64,000 nt of DNA from Planococcus sp. APC 4015 (GTDB lineage: Bacteria; Actinomycetota; Actinomycetes; Actinomycetales; Microbacteriaceae), in the NCBI GenBank assembly GCA_030407505.1, contig JASDDH010000001.1, forward strand, positions 62,001 to 126,000, in the 5' to 3' direction. Below, one piece after another: positions 41,073 to 49,482 of this stretch. Position numbers and translations under genes: made by a program. The first letter of the stretch is position 1. Every line of letters starts with the position of its first letter. The notes beneath the pieces were generated by a model that did no database searches, was not told the DNA's origin, and was given only the letters and a program-made list of their open reading frames with translations.

Positions 41073-42091
41073 CACGCGATCTCCAGCATCGCCGTGTTGA
41101 GTCCCGACCCGACGCCCATGAGCAGCACCCGGTCGCCCGAGCGCAGTGTCGCCTGCTCCTCGACGAGCGTGATCGGCACAGACGCCGGCCCGATGTTGCC
41201 GTAGTGCGGGAAGGTGGTCGGAACCCGCGAGCGGTCGAGGTTCACGGCCTTCACGATCGCGTCTGTGTGGATCGACGAGACCTGGTGCGTGATGTAGCGG
41301 TTCATCGACTTCCAGTCCCATTCGGTCGACGCGTCCTTCCACGCCGAGACGACGAGGTCGAGTCCGCCCTTCAGAAGGGCTTTGGCGTCGGTGAACATGC
41401 CGTCGACGCTGCCGACGCACAGCCGGTGGAACTCCGTCGCCGCCCGCGTCACGCCGCCGAGGATGCGGTGTCCTTCAGGGTGTTCATCGGTGCGCCCGAG
41501 AACCGCGGCGGCCGAGCCCGAGCCGAGCGTCAGCGACGCGAACTCGCTCATGAATCCGTCGCGGTCGCTCTCGGCCTCCAGCAGTCGGTCGATGGTGTTG
41601 ACCTGGATCTCATCGGCGTCCTCGCCGGCCACGACGAGGGCGTAGCGGATCTGGCCCGATTGGATCATCGTCGCCGCGAGCGACATGCCGTTGATGAAGC
41701 CGAGGCACGCGTTGGCGATGTCGAAGTTGACCGCCGAACTCGGCAGGTCGAGTCCATGATGCAGTGCCACCGCGACCGAGGGCTCCAGATTGGTGCGGGT
41801 CACCGAGGTGTTGATGAGCAGACCGATCTCGGAGGGCTCGACACCCGCCTCGGAGAGCGCGCGTCTGCCGGCGGCGATGGTGGCGGCATCCACTGATTCG
41901 GTCTCGGACCAGTTGCGGCGCTCGAGGACGCCCGCGACGCGTCTCAGAAGACCGGTGCGCAGCTTGAGCCGCTTCAGCGAGGGCGCGAGGCGCTCCTCGA
42001 TCTCATCGGATGTCGTCACACGACTGGGGAGAACACTCGCGACCGACAACAGAGAGACGTTGTCGAAGCGGGCGATGGCATTGCCGGGCAC
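41069..42091 (-). CDS. oleA: OleA, thiolase-fold head-to-head acyl-CoA condensing enzyme
   Basis: Condenses two long fatty acyl-CoAs to a beta-keto acid, the first step to long-chain olefins. It is a FabH relative with the catalytic Cys in IANACLGFINGM, His in YITHQVSSIHTDA and Asn in FPHYGNIGPASVP. NTSVTRTNLEPSVAVALHHG and GEDADEIQVNTIDRLLEAES are OleA-like, and the second contains the Glu/Asp-rich loop of the alkyl channel. I place the start at GTG 42091 (340 aa, VPGNAIARFDNVSLLSVAS), with GGAGG four bases upstream and similarity to other actinobacterial OleA starts. ATG 42118, nine codons earlier with GGGAG just before it, is the alternative. A -10-like TAGGGT lies ~60 bp upstream. Confidence 0.9.
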   Translation of the reverse strand: MPGNAIARFDNVSLLSVASVLPSRVTTSDEIEERLAPSLKRLKLRTGLLRRVAGVLERRNWSETESVDAATIAAGRRALSEAGVEPSEIGLLINTSVTRTNLEPSVAVALHHGLDLPSSAVNFDIANACLGFINGMSLAATMIQSGQIRYALVVAGEDADEIQVNTIDRLLEAESDRDGFMSEFASLTLGSGSAAAVLGRTDEHPEGHRILGGVTRAATEFHRLCVGSVDGMFTDAKALLKGGLDLVVSAWKDASTEWDWKSMNRYITHQVSSIHTDAIVKAVNLDRSRVPTTFPHYGNIGPASVPITLVEEQATLRSGDRVLLMGVGSGLNTAMLEIAW

Positions 42092-42213
42092 TGAACCTCC
42101 ATCGGGAGGTCGATACATTCTCCCTCATAGGTTTTACCGCACCCTAGCTGTGTATCGGCGGGGCTTGCACTGAAGCATCACACCTGCAGTGAGCCTCGCG
42201 CATCAGCGGCACG

Positions 42214-42287
42214 TAGGGCGGGTGGGACTTGAACCCACGATCGTCGGGTTATGAGCCCGCTGCCTTAACCAGCTTGGCCACCGCCCC
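42214..42287 (-). tRNA. tRNA with CAU anticodon (probably elongator Met)
   Basis: The 74-nt reverse-strand sequence folds as a cloverleaf: acceptor GGGGCGG with CCGCCCT, D arm GCC-AAGCTGGTTAA-GGC, anticodon stem CGGGC.../...CCCG with loop CTCATAA (CAT), and T arm GTGGGTTCAAGTCCCAC. G1 pairs as G-U with position 72, so it is not the initiator C1:A72 type. It could be a tRNA-Ile read through lysidine at C34; sequence alone does not settle this. CCA is not encoded. Confidence 0.9.
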
Positions 42288-42330
42288 CTGTTCGGAAACC
42301 GAGCCTACCGGCAGGTGCGCGTGGGCGGAT

Positions 42331-43404
42331 TCAGCGCCGGGGCGGCTTGTCGTCGTCGACCGGCGGGTTGGGCCACACCTTCGAGACCGCCTCGGTGATG
42401 CGGATCGATCCTGTGCTGGGCGCGGCGTCGCTCCCCCGCCGGATCGGGAGCTCCTGGCTGTCGCTGACGACCTGCGGGTGGTTCTTGGCCAGGTCGTATA
42501 CGCCGATCACGGCGATCACGCCCGCGATGCCGAAGCCGATGTAGGCCCACAGCGGGGCGTTCGCGGCTTCGCCGAGCACCGTCAGCCCGATGATGATCGC
42601 GACGATCGGGTCGATCACGGTGAGCCCGGCGATGACGAGGTCGGGCGGTCCCGACGAGTAGGCCGACTGGACGAAGTACGCACCGACCCCCGCCGCCAGC
42701 AGCAGCGCCAGCAGGCAAGTCACCGTCAGCCATTCGAAGTCGCCCGACTGGATGCGGCTGATGACGACCTTGGCGAGGGTGGCGACGAAGCCGTACATGA
42801 CACCTGCGCCGAGGATGTAGAACAGGGCCGTCATGCGGTCGCGGAGCCACATCCACAGACCGCCGAACACGACCGTCACCGCGCCCAGGATGACGAGGAT
42901 GGTGATGAGCTGCCCGTTCGACACCGGCTCGTCGGTCGCCACGAGGGCGGCGATCGTGACGAAGATGAAGATGCCGCCGACGCACTCGACGATCGCGCGG
43001 ATCGAGCGCTTCGTCGGCTTGTGGCCGCTGATGCGGGCGTTCAGCAGGGTCGTGATCACGAGCGCGATCGCACCCAGCGGCTGCACGACGATGAGGGGCG
43101 CGAACGACAGGGCGCCGAGCTGGCAGGCGATCGCCAGCACGAGCATCACGGTTCCGAGCACCCAGGACGGTCGGGTGAGCAGACGCCCGAGCTGCGCGAG
43201 CGAGAGACCGCCCGATGCGGCTCCACCCGACAGCGCCTCGACCTTCGTGACGCCGCGGTGCTGGTACTGCGCTCCGAACGACATGAACACCGCGCCGACC
43301 AGCGCGAGGGGGATGCCGATCAGCAGCGACGGGTCGGCGAAGACGCCCACGAGTGCATCGCCGACGTCTGTGAGGTTGTCGATATCGCCGGTTGCCCACA
43401 TCAC
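42331..43404 (-). CDS. DMT-superfamily transporter (NIPA-like)
   Basis: The 357-aa product has nine or ten membrane helices, from ADPSLLIGIPLALVGAVFMS to AYIGFGIAGVIAVIGVYDLA. The paired half-repeats APLIVVQPLGAIALVITTLL and DLVIAGLTVIDPIVAIIIGL show an inverted-repeat DMT fold; the first resembles the PLGALSVLVSA helix of NIPA Mg2+ transporters. The C-terminal ~60 residues are soluble and end in NPPVDDDKPPRR. Substrate is unknown; Mg2+ is only a guess. The start is GTG 43404, six bases after TAGTGT (43416-43411); the next codon is ATG 43401. It is divergent from def with 42 bp between starts, so the two promoters nearly touch. Confidence 0.82.
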   Translation of the reverse strand: MMWATGDIDNLTDVGDALVGVFADPSLLIGIPLALVGAVFMSFGAQYQHRGVTKVEALSGGAASGGLSLAQLGRLLTRPSWVLGTVMLVLAIACQLGALSFAPLIVVQPLGAIALVITTLLNARISGHKPTKRSIRAIVECVGGIFIFVTIAALVATDEPVSNGQLITILVILGAVTVVFGGLWMWLRDRMTALFYILGAGVMYGFVATLAKVVISRIQSGDFEWLTVTCLLALLLAAGVGAYFVQSAYSSGPPDLVIAGLTVIDPIVAIIIGLTVLGEAANAPLWAYIGFGIAGVIAVIGVYDLAKNHPQVVSDSQELPIRRGSDAAPSTGSIRITEAVSKVWPNPPVDDDKPPRR

Positions 43405-43446
43405 CCCTAGACACTAACGGCCGGGGCCGCTCGATAGGCTCAAGGC

Positions 43447-44013
43447 GTGGCCGTTCTCCCGATTCGCATCATGGGCGATCCCGTCCTGCATGCCCCCGCC
43501 TCCCCCGTCGCCGAGATCACCGACGACATCCGCACCCTCGTGGCGGACATGTTCGAGACGATGGATGCCGCACCCGGCGTCGGTCTCGCCGCCCCGCAGG
43601 TCGGCGTCGCACTGCGCATCTACACCTACGCGTACACCGATGACGACGACGCTCCGTGGCGCGGTGTGCTCATCAACCCCGAGCTGTGGATGCATCCGCT
43701 CATCCCGGGCGAGCCCGACCCAGACGACGAATCCGAGGGGTGCCTGTCCTTCCCCGGCGAACGGTTCCCCCTGCGCCGCTCCGAGCGGGTGCTCGTGACG
43801 GGCACCGACCTCGACGGATCTGCCGTGCGCATCGAGGTCGACGGCTGGCGTGCACGGATCATGCAGCACGAATTCGACCACCTCGACGGGATCCTCTACG
43901 TCGACAGACTCGACGACGGCGACTGGAAGACCGTGCAGAAGATCGCCCGCAAGCGAGGCTGGGGCAAGCCCGGCAGTTCGTGGATGCCGGGCGTCGACGA
44001 CATCGAGGCCTGA
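43447..44013 (+). CDS. def: Peptide deformylase
   Basis: Metalloenzyme that removes the formyl group from new proteins. The 188-aa product has the three PDF motifs: GVGLAAPQVG (motif 1), EGCLSFPGE (motif 2, metal Cys) and QHEFDHLDG (motif 3, HExxH-like with both His). The GTG at 43447 is six bases after TAGGCT (43435-43440), indicating a leaderless mRNA. The protein has a short acidic insertion (YTDDDDAPWRG) and a C-terminal tail KIARKRGWGKPGSSW, common in actinobacterial PDF. It is monocistronic and ended by the hairpin at 44043-44069. Confidence 0.96.
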   Translation: MAVLPIRIMGDPVLHAPASPVAEITDDIRTLVADMFETMDAAPGVGLAAPQVGVALRIYTYAYTDDDDAPWRGVLINPELWMHPLIPGEPDPDDESEGCLSFPGERFPLRRSERVLVTGTDLDGSAVRIEVDGWRARIMQHEFDHLDGILYVDRLDDGDWKTVQKIARKRGWGKPGSSWMPGVDDIEA

Positions 44014-44042
44014 CGCCCCACCACTGAGCCGAGGCAAAGGGA

Positions 44043-44069
44043 AAGGCCCGGGGTGGAAGCCCGGGCCTT
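44043..44069 (+). terminator. Terminator of def
   Basis: A 10-bp perfect stem aaggcccggg/cccgggcctt (44043-44052, 44060-44069) and a seven-base loop lie 29 bp after the def stop. The stem carries A/T pairs at its base but only a short T tail. Confidence 0.7.
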
Positions 44070-44104
44070 AGGTGAGAGCCACGTTAGATGACGCGGTACT
44101 CTCG

Positions 44105-44177
44105 CTCCCCGGCTTGGACTCGAACCAAGAACCTGCCGGTTAACAGCCGGCTGCTCTGCCAATTGAGCTACCGAGGA
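44105..44177 (-). tRNA. tRNA-Asn (anticodon GUU)
   Basis: The 73-nt reverse-strand cloverleaf has acceptor TCCTCGG with CCGGGGA, D arm GCTCAATTGGCAGAGC, anticodon stem GCCGG.../...CCGGC with loop CTGTTAA (GTT), and T arm CTTGGTTCGAGTCCAAG, discriminator G. CCA is not encoded. Confidence 0.96.
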
Positions 44178-44239
44178 AGAGCCCCGCTCGCGCGAGGCAA
44201 CCTGACCATCCTAACAATACTCGGGGAGTGCTCGCGAAC

Positions 44240-45025
44240 TCAGGTGGAGATGAGCCGGTGCTCCGCATCGACGCTCGGCGACCAGAGAAGAGCGCCCGGA
44301 TCCCGCCCCGCGGCGACGACATGACCGGCGCGCAGCACGATGACGTGCGCGCCCAGATCGCGGGCGACATCCACGTCGTTGGTCACGACCAGCGTCGACA
44401 TCCCGTACTCGTCGCGACGTCGATCGATCGCGTGGCGGGCGGCGACCCGCACCTCGACGTCCATGTTGGCGAACGGCTCGTCGGCGATGAACACCTTCGG
44501 CTGCAGGACGAGCGCGCGGGCGAACGCGACCCGCTGTCGCATGCCCGCGCTGAGCTCGTACGGATACTTGCTCGCCGCGCCGAGCGGCAGCATGAGCTCG
44601 TCCAGCAGCGTCGCCACCCGCACCGCGAGAGCTCGCTCGTTCACGTGACGGTCCCGGCTCGTGATCGGTTCGCCGATCACCTCGGAGACGGTGAGTCGCG
44701 CGGGAAGCGCCGCTCCGGCGGACTGTCGGAGATAGCCCGTGATGTAGGTCAGCAACCGCTGCGACCGCCCGGGCCTGCGCAGCCGGATGCCCTCGACCCA
44801 GGCGTCGCCGCCGACGACCGCGAGTCCGCCCTCGGTCCTGCCCGCCAGCACATCGGCGAGGCTGGACTTGCCCGCACCGGTGGGTCCCATCACGGCCAGC
44901 GCGTCGCCGTGCTCGACCGTGAAGGTGATGCCGTCGACCACCCGCTCGGCCTGCGCCCTGCCGGCGCGCGCGATCGAGAGGTCGGTCGCGCGGATCGCGA
45001 CATCGGCGTCGGGGCGTCGTGTCAT
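44240..45025 (-). CDS. Orphan ABC transporter ATP-binding protein
   Basis: The 261-aa product is a single ABC ATPase: Walker A MGPTGAGKSSLADVLAGRTE, Q-loop around YLRQSAGAALPARLTVSEV, signature ELSAGMRQRVAFARALVLQP, and Walker B KVFIADEPFANMDVEVR. The H-loop position reads LVVTNDVDVARDLG, with Asn in place of the usual His. Dipeptide/nickel-type importers (DppD/OppD) are the closest pattern (LTYITGYLRQ..., ELSAGMRQR), but no permease or binding protein lies next to it, so its partner is unknown. The ATG at 45025 is six bases after CAGGAT (45037-45032). The gene stands alone between tRNA-Asn and dnaG. Confidence 0.85.
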   Translation of the reverse strand: MTRRPDADVAIRATDLSIARAGRAQAERVVDGITFTVEHGDALAVMGPTGAGKSSLADVLAGRTEGGLAVVGGDAWVEGIRLRRPGRSQRLLTYITGYLRQSAGAALPARLTVSEVIGEPITSRDRHVNERALAVRVATLLDELMLPLGAASKYPYELSAGMRQRVAFARALVLQPKVFIADEPFANMDVEVRVAARHAIDRRRDEYGMSTLVVTNDVDVARDLGAHVIVLRAGHVVAAGRDPGALLWSPSVDAEHRLIST

Positions 45026-45077
45026 GACGCCATCCTGCCTCGTCCCGCGCCGTGCGTGCCGACGACGGGCCGACCGG

Positions 45078-46922
45078 CTACGACTCCTCCACGAGTCGGC
45101 GGCGCTGCACGTCGAGTTCGCGCAACTGCAGTCGGATGCGGCGTCCCTCCTCGGAATCGGGCGTGACCCGCTGGATGGCGCCGAGCAGTTCGGACTTCTC
45201 GGAATCGATCGCGCGCGCCAGCAGACCGCGCAGCAGATCGATCGCCGAGGCGACCGCGCCGTCGTCGGTGTGCGCCGGGAAGCGCGCCGAGAGCAGCTCG
45301 GCGCCCAGCGAGCGGTAGGGCTCCCGAACCGAGTTCACCGCGTCGGCGGCCCAGCCGACCCGGGTCCGGTCACCGGCGGCGACGATCGCCTGTCGGACGG
45401 CGTCCAGCGCCGCGTTGCGCAGCGGGAACGCGAGAGCCCGCTCGACGAGGTCGACGTCCAGGCGGTGGCCGAACTGCAGCACACCCATGAGCGCGTCGCG
45501 TTCGAGGTCCGCCGAGCGCGGGAGGGACGCCAGGGTCACCCGCACCACGGGTGCGCTGTCGTCGCCGGCCGGCGGTGCGGTCGACCCGTCGGGGCGGGCG
45601 GCGGCGCGGCGGCCGGCTCCGGCCACTTCTCGGCGCACGTCTTCGGTGTCCATGCCCAGGCGCCTCGCGAGCACGCGCACGTACTCCGGCTGCAGGAGGG
45701 GGTCGCGCAGCTCGGCGACCACGGGGGCGGCCACCCGCAGCGCGCCGACGCGACCCTCGACGCTCGCGAGATCGAATCCCGAGATGCGCTGGTCGAGCAC
45801 GAACTCCACCATCGGCACCTTGGCGTCCATGAGCGCGCGAACGGCGCCGTCTCCTCGCTCCAGGCGCAGGTCGCAGGGGTCCAGCCCCTGAGGTCCGGTG
45901 GCGACGTACGTCTGCGCGTTGAAGCGCTTCGCATCGGCGAAGGCGCGCAGCGCCGCCTTCTGGCCCGCGGCATCCGGATCGAAGGTGAAGACCACTTCGC
46001 CCGCCGTGGAATCGTCGCCCATGACGCGCCGCAGCACCGTGATGTGGTCTGCGGCGAACGCCGTTCCGCACGTGGCGATGGCGGTGGTGACACCGGCCAG
46101 GTGGCACGCCATGACGTCGGTGTAGCCCTCGACGACGACCACGCGGTGCTCGCGCGAGATGTCGCGCTTGGCGAGATCGAGGCCGTAGAGCACCTGCGTC
46201 TTCTTGTAGATCGTGGTCTCGGGGGTGTTGAGGTACTTGGGGCCGCTGTCGTCGTCGTACAGCCGGCGCGCGCCGAAGCCGATGACCTGCCCCGTCACGT
46301 CGCGGATCGGCCAGACCACGCGTCCGCGGAACCGGTCGTAGACCCCCCGCTGGCCCTGCGAGACCAAGCCGGCCGCACTGAGCACGTCGTCGGGGAATCC
46401 CTGCGCGCGCAGGGCGTCGTGCATGTGCGACCAGCCCTTGGGCGCGTACCCGACGCCGAAATGCGCCGCCGCACCCGCGTCGAATCCCCGCTCTCCGAGG
46501 AACCGGCGCGCTGTGTCGGCCTCGCCCGAAGCGAGCTGCCCGCGGAAGTACTCGGCCGCCGCCGCGTTCGCCGCGTAGAGCCGGGCTCGGCCCGTCGTCT
46601 CGGGTGCGGCTCCCCCGTCTTCGTAGTGCAGGGTGTAGCCGATGCGGCCGGCGAGCCGTTCGACGGCCTCGGTGAACGTGACGTGGTCCATCGCTCGCAG
46701 GAACGAGTAGACGTCTCCGGATTCACCGCATCCGAAGCAGTGGTAGAACCCCGCCTGGGCCCGCACGTTGAAGCTCGGACTGCGCTCGTCGTGGAAGGGG
46801 CACAGTCCCTTCATCGACCCGACGCCGGCCGACTTGAGCGCGACCCGCTCGCCGATGATGTCGGCGATGTTGGTGCGGGACTTCACCTCGTCGACGTCGG
46901 CCTGCCGGATGCGCCCGGCCAT
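45078..46922 (-). CDS. dnaG: DNA primase
   Basis: Makes RNA primers for replication. The 614-aa product has an N-terminal CHC2 zinc finger (Cys41, His44, Cys62, Cys65; CPFHDERSPSFNV and FYHCFGCGESGD), the RNA-polymerase core, and a Toprim centre with VVVVEGYTDVMA and VVFTFDPDAAG. The C-terminal ~150 residues are the helicase-binding part, ending RLQLRELDVQRRRLVEES. ATG 46922 shares one base with the dgt stop (TGATG), so the genes are coupled. The order dgt-dnaG is the same as Rv2344c-Rv2343c. An open frame continuing upstream through dgt is a shadow. Confidence 0.96.
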   Translation of the reverse strand: MAGRIRQADVDEVKSRTNIADIIGERVALKSAGVGSMKGLCPFHDERSPSFNVRAQAGFYHCFGCGESGDVYSFLRAMDHVTFTEAVERLAGRIGYTLHYEDGGAAPETTGRARLYAANAAAAEYFRGQLASGEADTARRFLGERGFDAGAAAHFGVGYAPKGWSHMHDALRAQGFPDDVLSAAGLVSQGQRGVYDRFRGRVVWPIRDVTGQVIGFGARRLYDDDSGPKYLNTPETTIYKKTQVLYGLDLAKRDISREHRVVVVEGYTDVMACHLAGVTTAIATCGTAFAADHITVLRRVMGDDSTAGEVVFTFDPDAAGQKAALRAFADAKRFNAQTYVATGPQGLDPCDLRLERGDGAVRALMDAKVPMVEFVLDQRISGFDLASVEGRVGALRVAAPVVAELRDPLLQPEYVRVLARRLGMDTEDVRREVAGAGRRAAARPDGSTAPPAGDDSAPVVRVTLASLPRSADLERDALMGVLQFGHRLDVDLVERALAFPLRNAALDAVRQAIVAAGDRTRVGWAADAVNSVREPYRSLGAELLSARFPAHTDDGAVASAIDLLRGLLARAIDSEKSELLGAIQRVTPDSEEGRRIRLQLRELDVQRRRLVEES

Positions 46923-48265
46923 CAGGTCGCCTCGGCGATCGCGGCGGGCATCCGGGCACCCGGAGCCCACACGCCGATGGAGGACGGATCGATGTCGCCC
47001 ACGAGCCGGGAATGCCACGAGATCGCGAGCTGGTCGGTGAGGCTCGCCACCTGGTCCACGACCACGCGGCGGCGCGCGGACTCCGTCTCGGCGAGCTCGA
47101 AGTCCTCGGTGTGCATGGCGTCGAGGGCCGCGGGCTCGTCCCACAGCGCCGTCGCGAGACGCTGAAGCACGCGGCGCTGCTCCTTGTAGAGGCTCTTGCG
47201 GCCTTCGATCGAGACCACGGCGGCCCCGATGATGCCCTTGAGCACGGCCATCTCGGCCTCGATCACCCGCGGCACGACGACGTGCGCGCGGTAGCGGGTG
47301 AGCACGGTGGTCGCCGAGGCCTCCCACGTGGCCGTCGTGGCGGCCCGGGCGAAGCGGCCGATGAGGTCGGACGTCAGGTTCTTGAGCTGAGCCAGCGCCA
47401 TGCGCGTGCCGTCGAACGACGCGATCCATTCCGGCATCCGGGTCAGGCGGTAGAGCGCATCGGCGAGTTCGTCGCGCGCGAAGTCGTAGCCCACCCAGGT
47501 CTGCACGGCGCTGAGCAGCGCCGTGTGTTGGGCGGCGTCCGCGAGCCAGGCCGGATCGAGGTAGCCGTTGACGACCGCGTCCTCGAAATCGTGCACCGAA
47601 TAGGCGATGTCGTCGGCCAGGTCCATGACCTCGGCTTCGATGCACCGCACGCGCCCGGGCGCACCGGCCCGCATCCAGTGGAACAGCGGCTCGTCGTCGG
47701 GATACACCCCGAACTTCAGGCGTCCGCCCGCGTCGGGCAGCGGATGCTCGGCCGTCCAGGGGTACTTGCACGTGGCGTCCAGACTCGCGCGCGTGAGGTT
47801 GAGCCCGTAGGTGCGGCCCTCCTCGATCACCTTCGGCTCGAGCCGGGTCAGGATGCGCAGGGTCTGGGCGTTGCCCTCGAAGCCGCCGATGCCCTCGGCC
47901 CACTCGTTGAGCGCGCGTTCGCCGTTGTGTCCGAAGGGCGGATGCCCGAGGTCGTGACTCAGGCACGCGGTGTCGACGACGTCGGGCGACAGGCGCAGTG
48001 CGGTGGCGAGCTCGCGGCCCACCTGGGCGACCTCGAGCGAGTGCGTCAGACGGTTGCGGGCGAAGTCGACGGGGCTCGCGGGGCTCAGCACCTGGGTCTT
48101 GGCGGCCAGCCGCCGAAGCGCCGCGGAGTGGAGCACCCGCGCACGGTCACGCGCGAAGTCGTCGCGCTGCGAGCGATGACGCTCGCGGCGATAGCGCTCG
48201 GCATCCACATCGTCGTAGCCTGCGGGCCTGCCCGTCGGGTCGACCCGCGACGGATCAACCACCAC
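46922..48265 (-). CDS. dgt: Deoxyguanosinetriphosphate triphosphohydrolase-like protein
   Basis: HD-domain phosphohydrolase that splits dGTP (or other dNTPs) to nucleoside and triphosphate. The product is about 447 aa. HD residues are in RLTHSLEVAQVGRELA, then SHDLGHPPFGHNGERALNEW, and the downstream DLADDIAYSVHDFED supplies the second Asp. This is the shorter dgt-like subfamily of actinobacteria, activity rarely tested. The N-terminus (VVVDPSRVDPTGRPAGYDDV) can start at GTG 48265 or 48262; both overlap the dusB stop region by several bases. It is the middle gene of dusB-dgt-dnaG. Confidence 0.93.
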   Translation of the reverse strand: MVVDPSRVDPTGRPAGYDDVDAERYRRERHRSQRDDFARDRARVLHSAALRRLAAKTQVLSPASPVDFARNRLTHSLEVAQVGRELATALRLSPDVVDTACLSHDLGHPPFGHNGERALNEWAEGIGGFEGNAQTLRILTRLEPKVIEEGRTYGLNLTRASLDATCKYPWTAEHPLPDAGGRLKFGVYPDDEPLFHWMRAGAPGRVRCIEAEVMDLADDIAYSVHDFEDAVVNGYLDPAWLADAAQHTALLSAVQTWVGYDFARDELADALYRLTRMPEWIASFDGTRMALAQLKNLTSDLIGRFARAATTATWEASATTVLTRYRAHVVVPRVIEAEMAVLKGIIGAAVVSIEGRKSLYKEQRRVLQRLATALWDEPAALDAMHTEDFELAETESARRRVVVDQVASLTDQLAISWHSRLVGDIDPSSIGVWAPGARMPAAIAEAT

Positions 48266-49430
48266 TGTTGTCGAGCTCCGCGTCGGCGAGGGCGGCGGAT
48301 GCGGCTGCCCCGAGCTCACGCGATTCGAGCCAGCGATCGGGCAGCGCCGGCCGCTTCGGAGTGCCGGCGCGGCCGCGCTGACCTTCCGCACCGGCGCCCG
48401 GATACGGCGCATCGAGGTCGAGCGTCGCGACGATGTCGTCGATCTCGGCGAGGCTGCCGACCGTGGCGAGCGAAGCGCGGGTCTCGCCGCCGACCGGGTA
48501 GCCCTTGAAGTACCACGACGCGTGCTTCCGGATGTCGCGGCATCCGCGGTCTTCGTCCTCGTAGAACTCCACGAGCAGCTGGGCGTGACGGCGGAACGCG
48601 TCGGCCACGAAGCCGAGGGTCGCGTCGACGGGCTCGGCCGGGGCCGACCCGGGCAGGCCGAGGCCTCTGGCCAGGTCGCCGAACAGCCACGGACGCCCGA
48701 GGCACCCGCGACCCACGACCACGCCGTCGCAGCCGGTCTCGTACATCATGCGGGCGGCGTCGTCGGCCGACCAGATGTCGCCGTTGCCGAGCACAGGCAC
48801 GCTGGTGACGGTCTCCTTCAGCTTCGCGATCGCCGACCAGTCGGCGTGCCCCGAGTAGAACTCGGCGGCGGTGCGTGCGTGCAGCGCGACTGCGGCGACG
48901 CCCGCGTCCTCGGCGATGCGGCCGGCCTCGAGATACGTGAGGTGGTTCGAGTCGATGCCCTTGCGCATCTTGATCGTGAGCGGGATGTCGCCCGCGGCTC
49001 GCGCGGCACGGGTGACGATCTCGCGGAACAGTCCGAGCTTCCACGGCAGCGCGGCCCCACCGCCCTTGCGGGTGACCTTGGGCACCGGGCATCCGAAATT
49101 CAGGTCGATGTGATCGGCGCGGTCTTCATCGACCAGGATGCGCACGGCGGCTTCGGTGGTCGCGGGATCGACGCCGTAGAGCTGGATGGACCGGGGCGTC
49201 TCGGATTCGTGGTGCGTGATCAGGCGCATCGTCACGGCGTTGCGCTCGACCAGCGCCCGGGTCGTGATCATCTCGCTCACGTAGAGCCCGGCGCCGTACT
49301 CGCGGCACAGGCGCCGGAAGGCGGTGTTGGTGATGCCGGCCATGGGAGCGAGCACGACCGGGGCGTCGAGTTCGATGGGCCCGATGCGCAGGGTGCGCGC
49401 GGGAGCGATGGCGGTGTTCACGTCGACCAT
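48255..49430 (-). CDS. dusB: tRNA-dihydrouridine synthase, DusB type
   Basis: FMN enzyme that reduces uridine in tRNA D loops. The 391-aa product has the TIM-barrel start VVLAPMAGITNTAFRRLCRE, the catalytic Cys in DLNFGCPVPKVTRKGGGAAL, the FMN-binding LTIKMRKGIDSNHL and VLGNGDIWSADDAARMM, and VVVGRGCLGRPWLFGDLARG. The C-terminal helical tRNA-binding part includes RDIRKHASWYFKGYPVGG. About 50 residues at the end (QRGRAGTPKRPALPDRWLES...) go beyond the usual length. The ATG at 49430 has GGGAGA directly before it, an unusually close ribosome site. Confidence 0.94.
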   Translation of the reverse strand: MVDVNTAIAPARTLRIGPIELDAPVVLAPMAGITNTAFRRLCREYGAGLYVSEMITTRALVERNAVTMRLITHHESETPRSIQLYGVDPATTEAAVRILVDEDRADHIDLNFGCPVPKVTRKGGGAALPWKLGLFREIVTRAARAAGDIPLTIKMRKGIDSNHLTYLEAGRIAEDAGVAAVALHARTAAEFYSGHADWSAIAKLKETVTSVPVLGNGDIWSADDAARMMYETGCDGVVVGRGCLGRPWLFGDLARGLGLPGSAPAEPVDATLGFVADAFRRHAQLLVEFYEDEDRGCRDIRKHASWYFKGYPVGGETRASLATVGSLAEIDDIVATLDLDAPYPGAGAEGQRGRAGTPKRPALPDRWLESRELGAAASAALADAELDNSGG

Positions 49431-49482
49431 TCTCCCACTGCTTTCCGCCCTCCGATCGAACGCGAGGTCCTACCCTGGGGAT

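Noticed and set aside
42214-42287. Initiator tRNA-fMet
   Set aside because: The first acceptor pair is G-U and not the C1:A72 mismatch, and the anticodon stem lacks the three G:C pairs arranged as in initiators.
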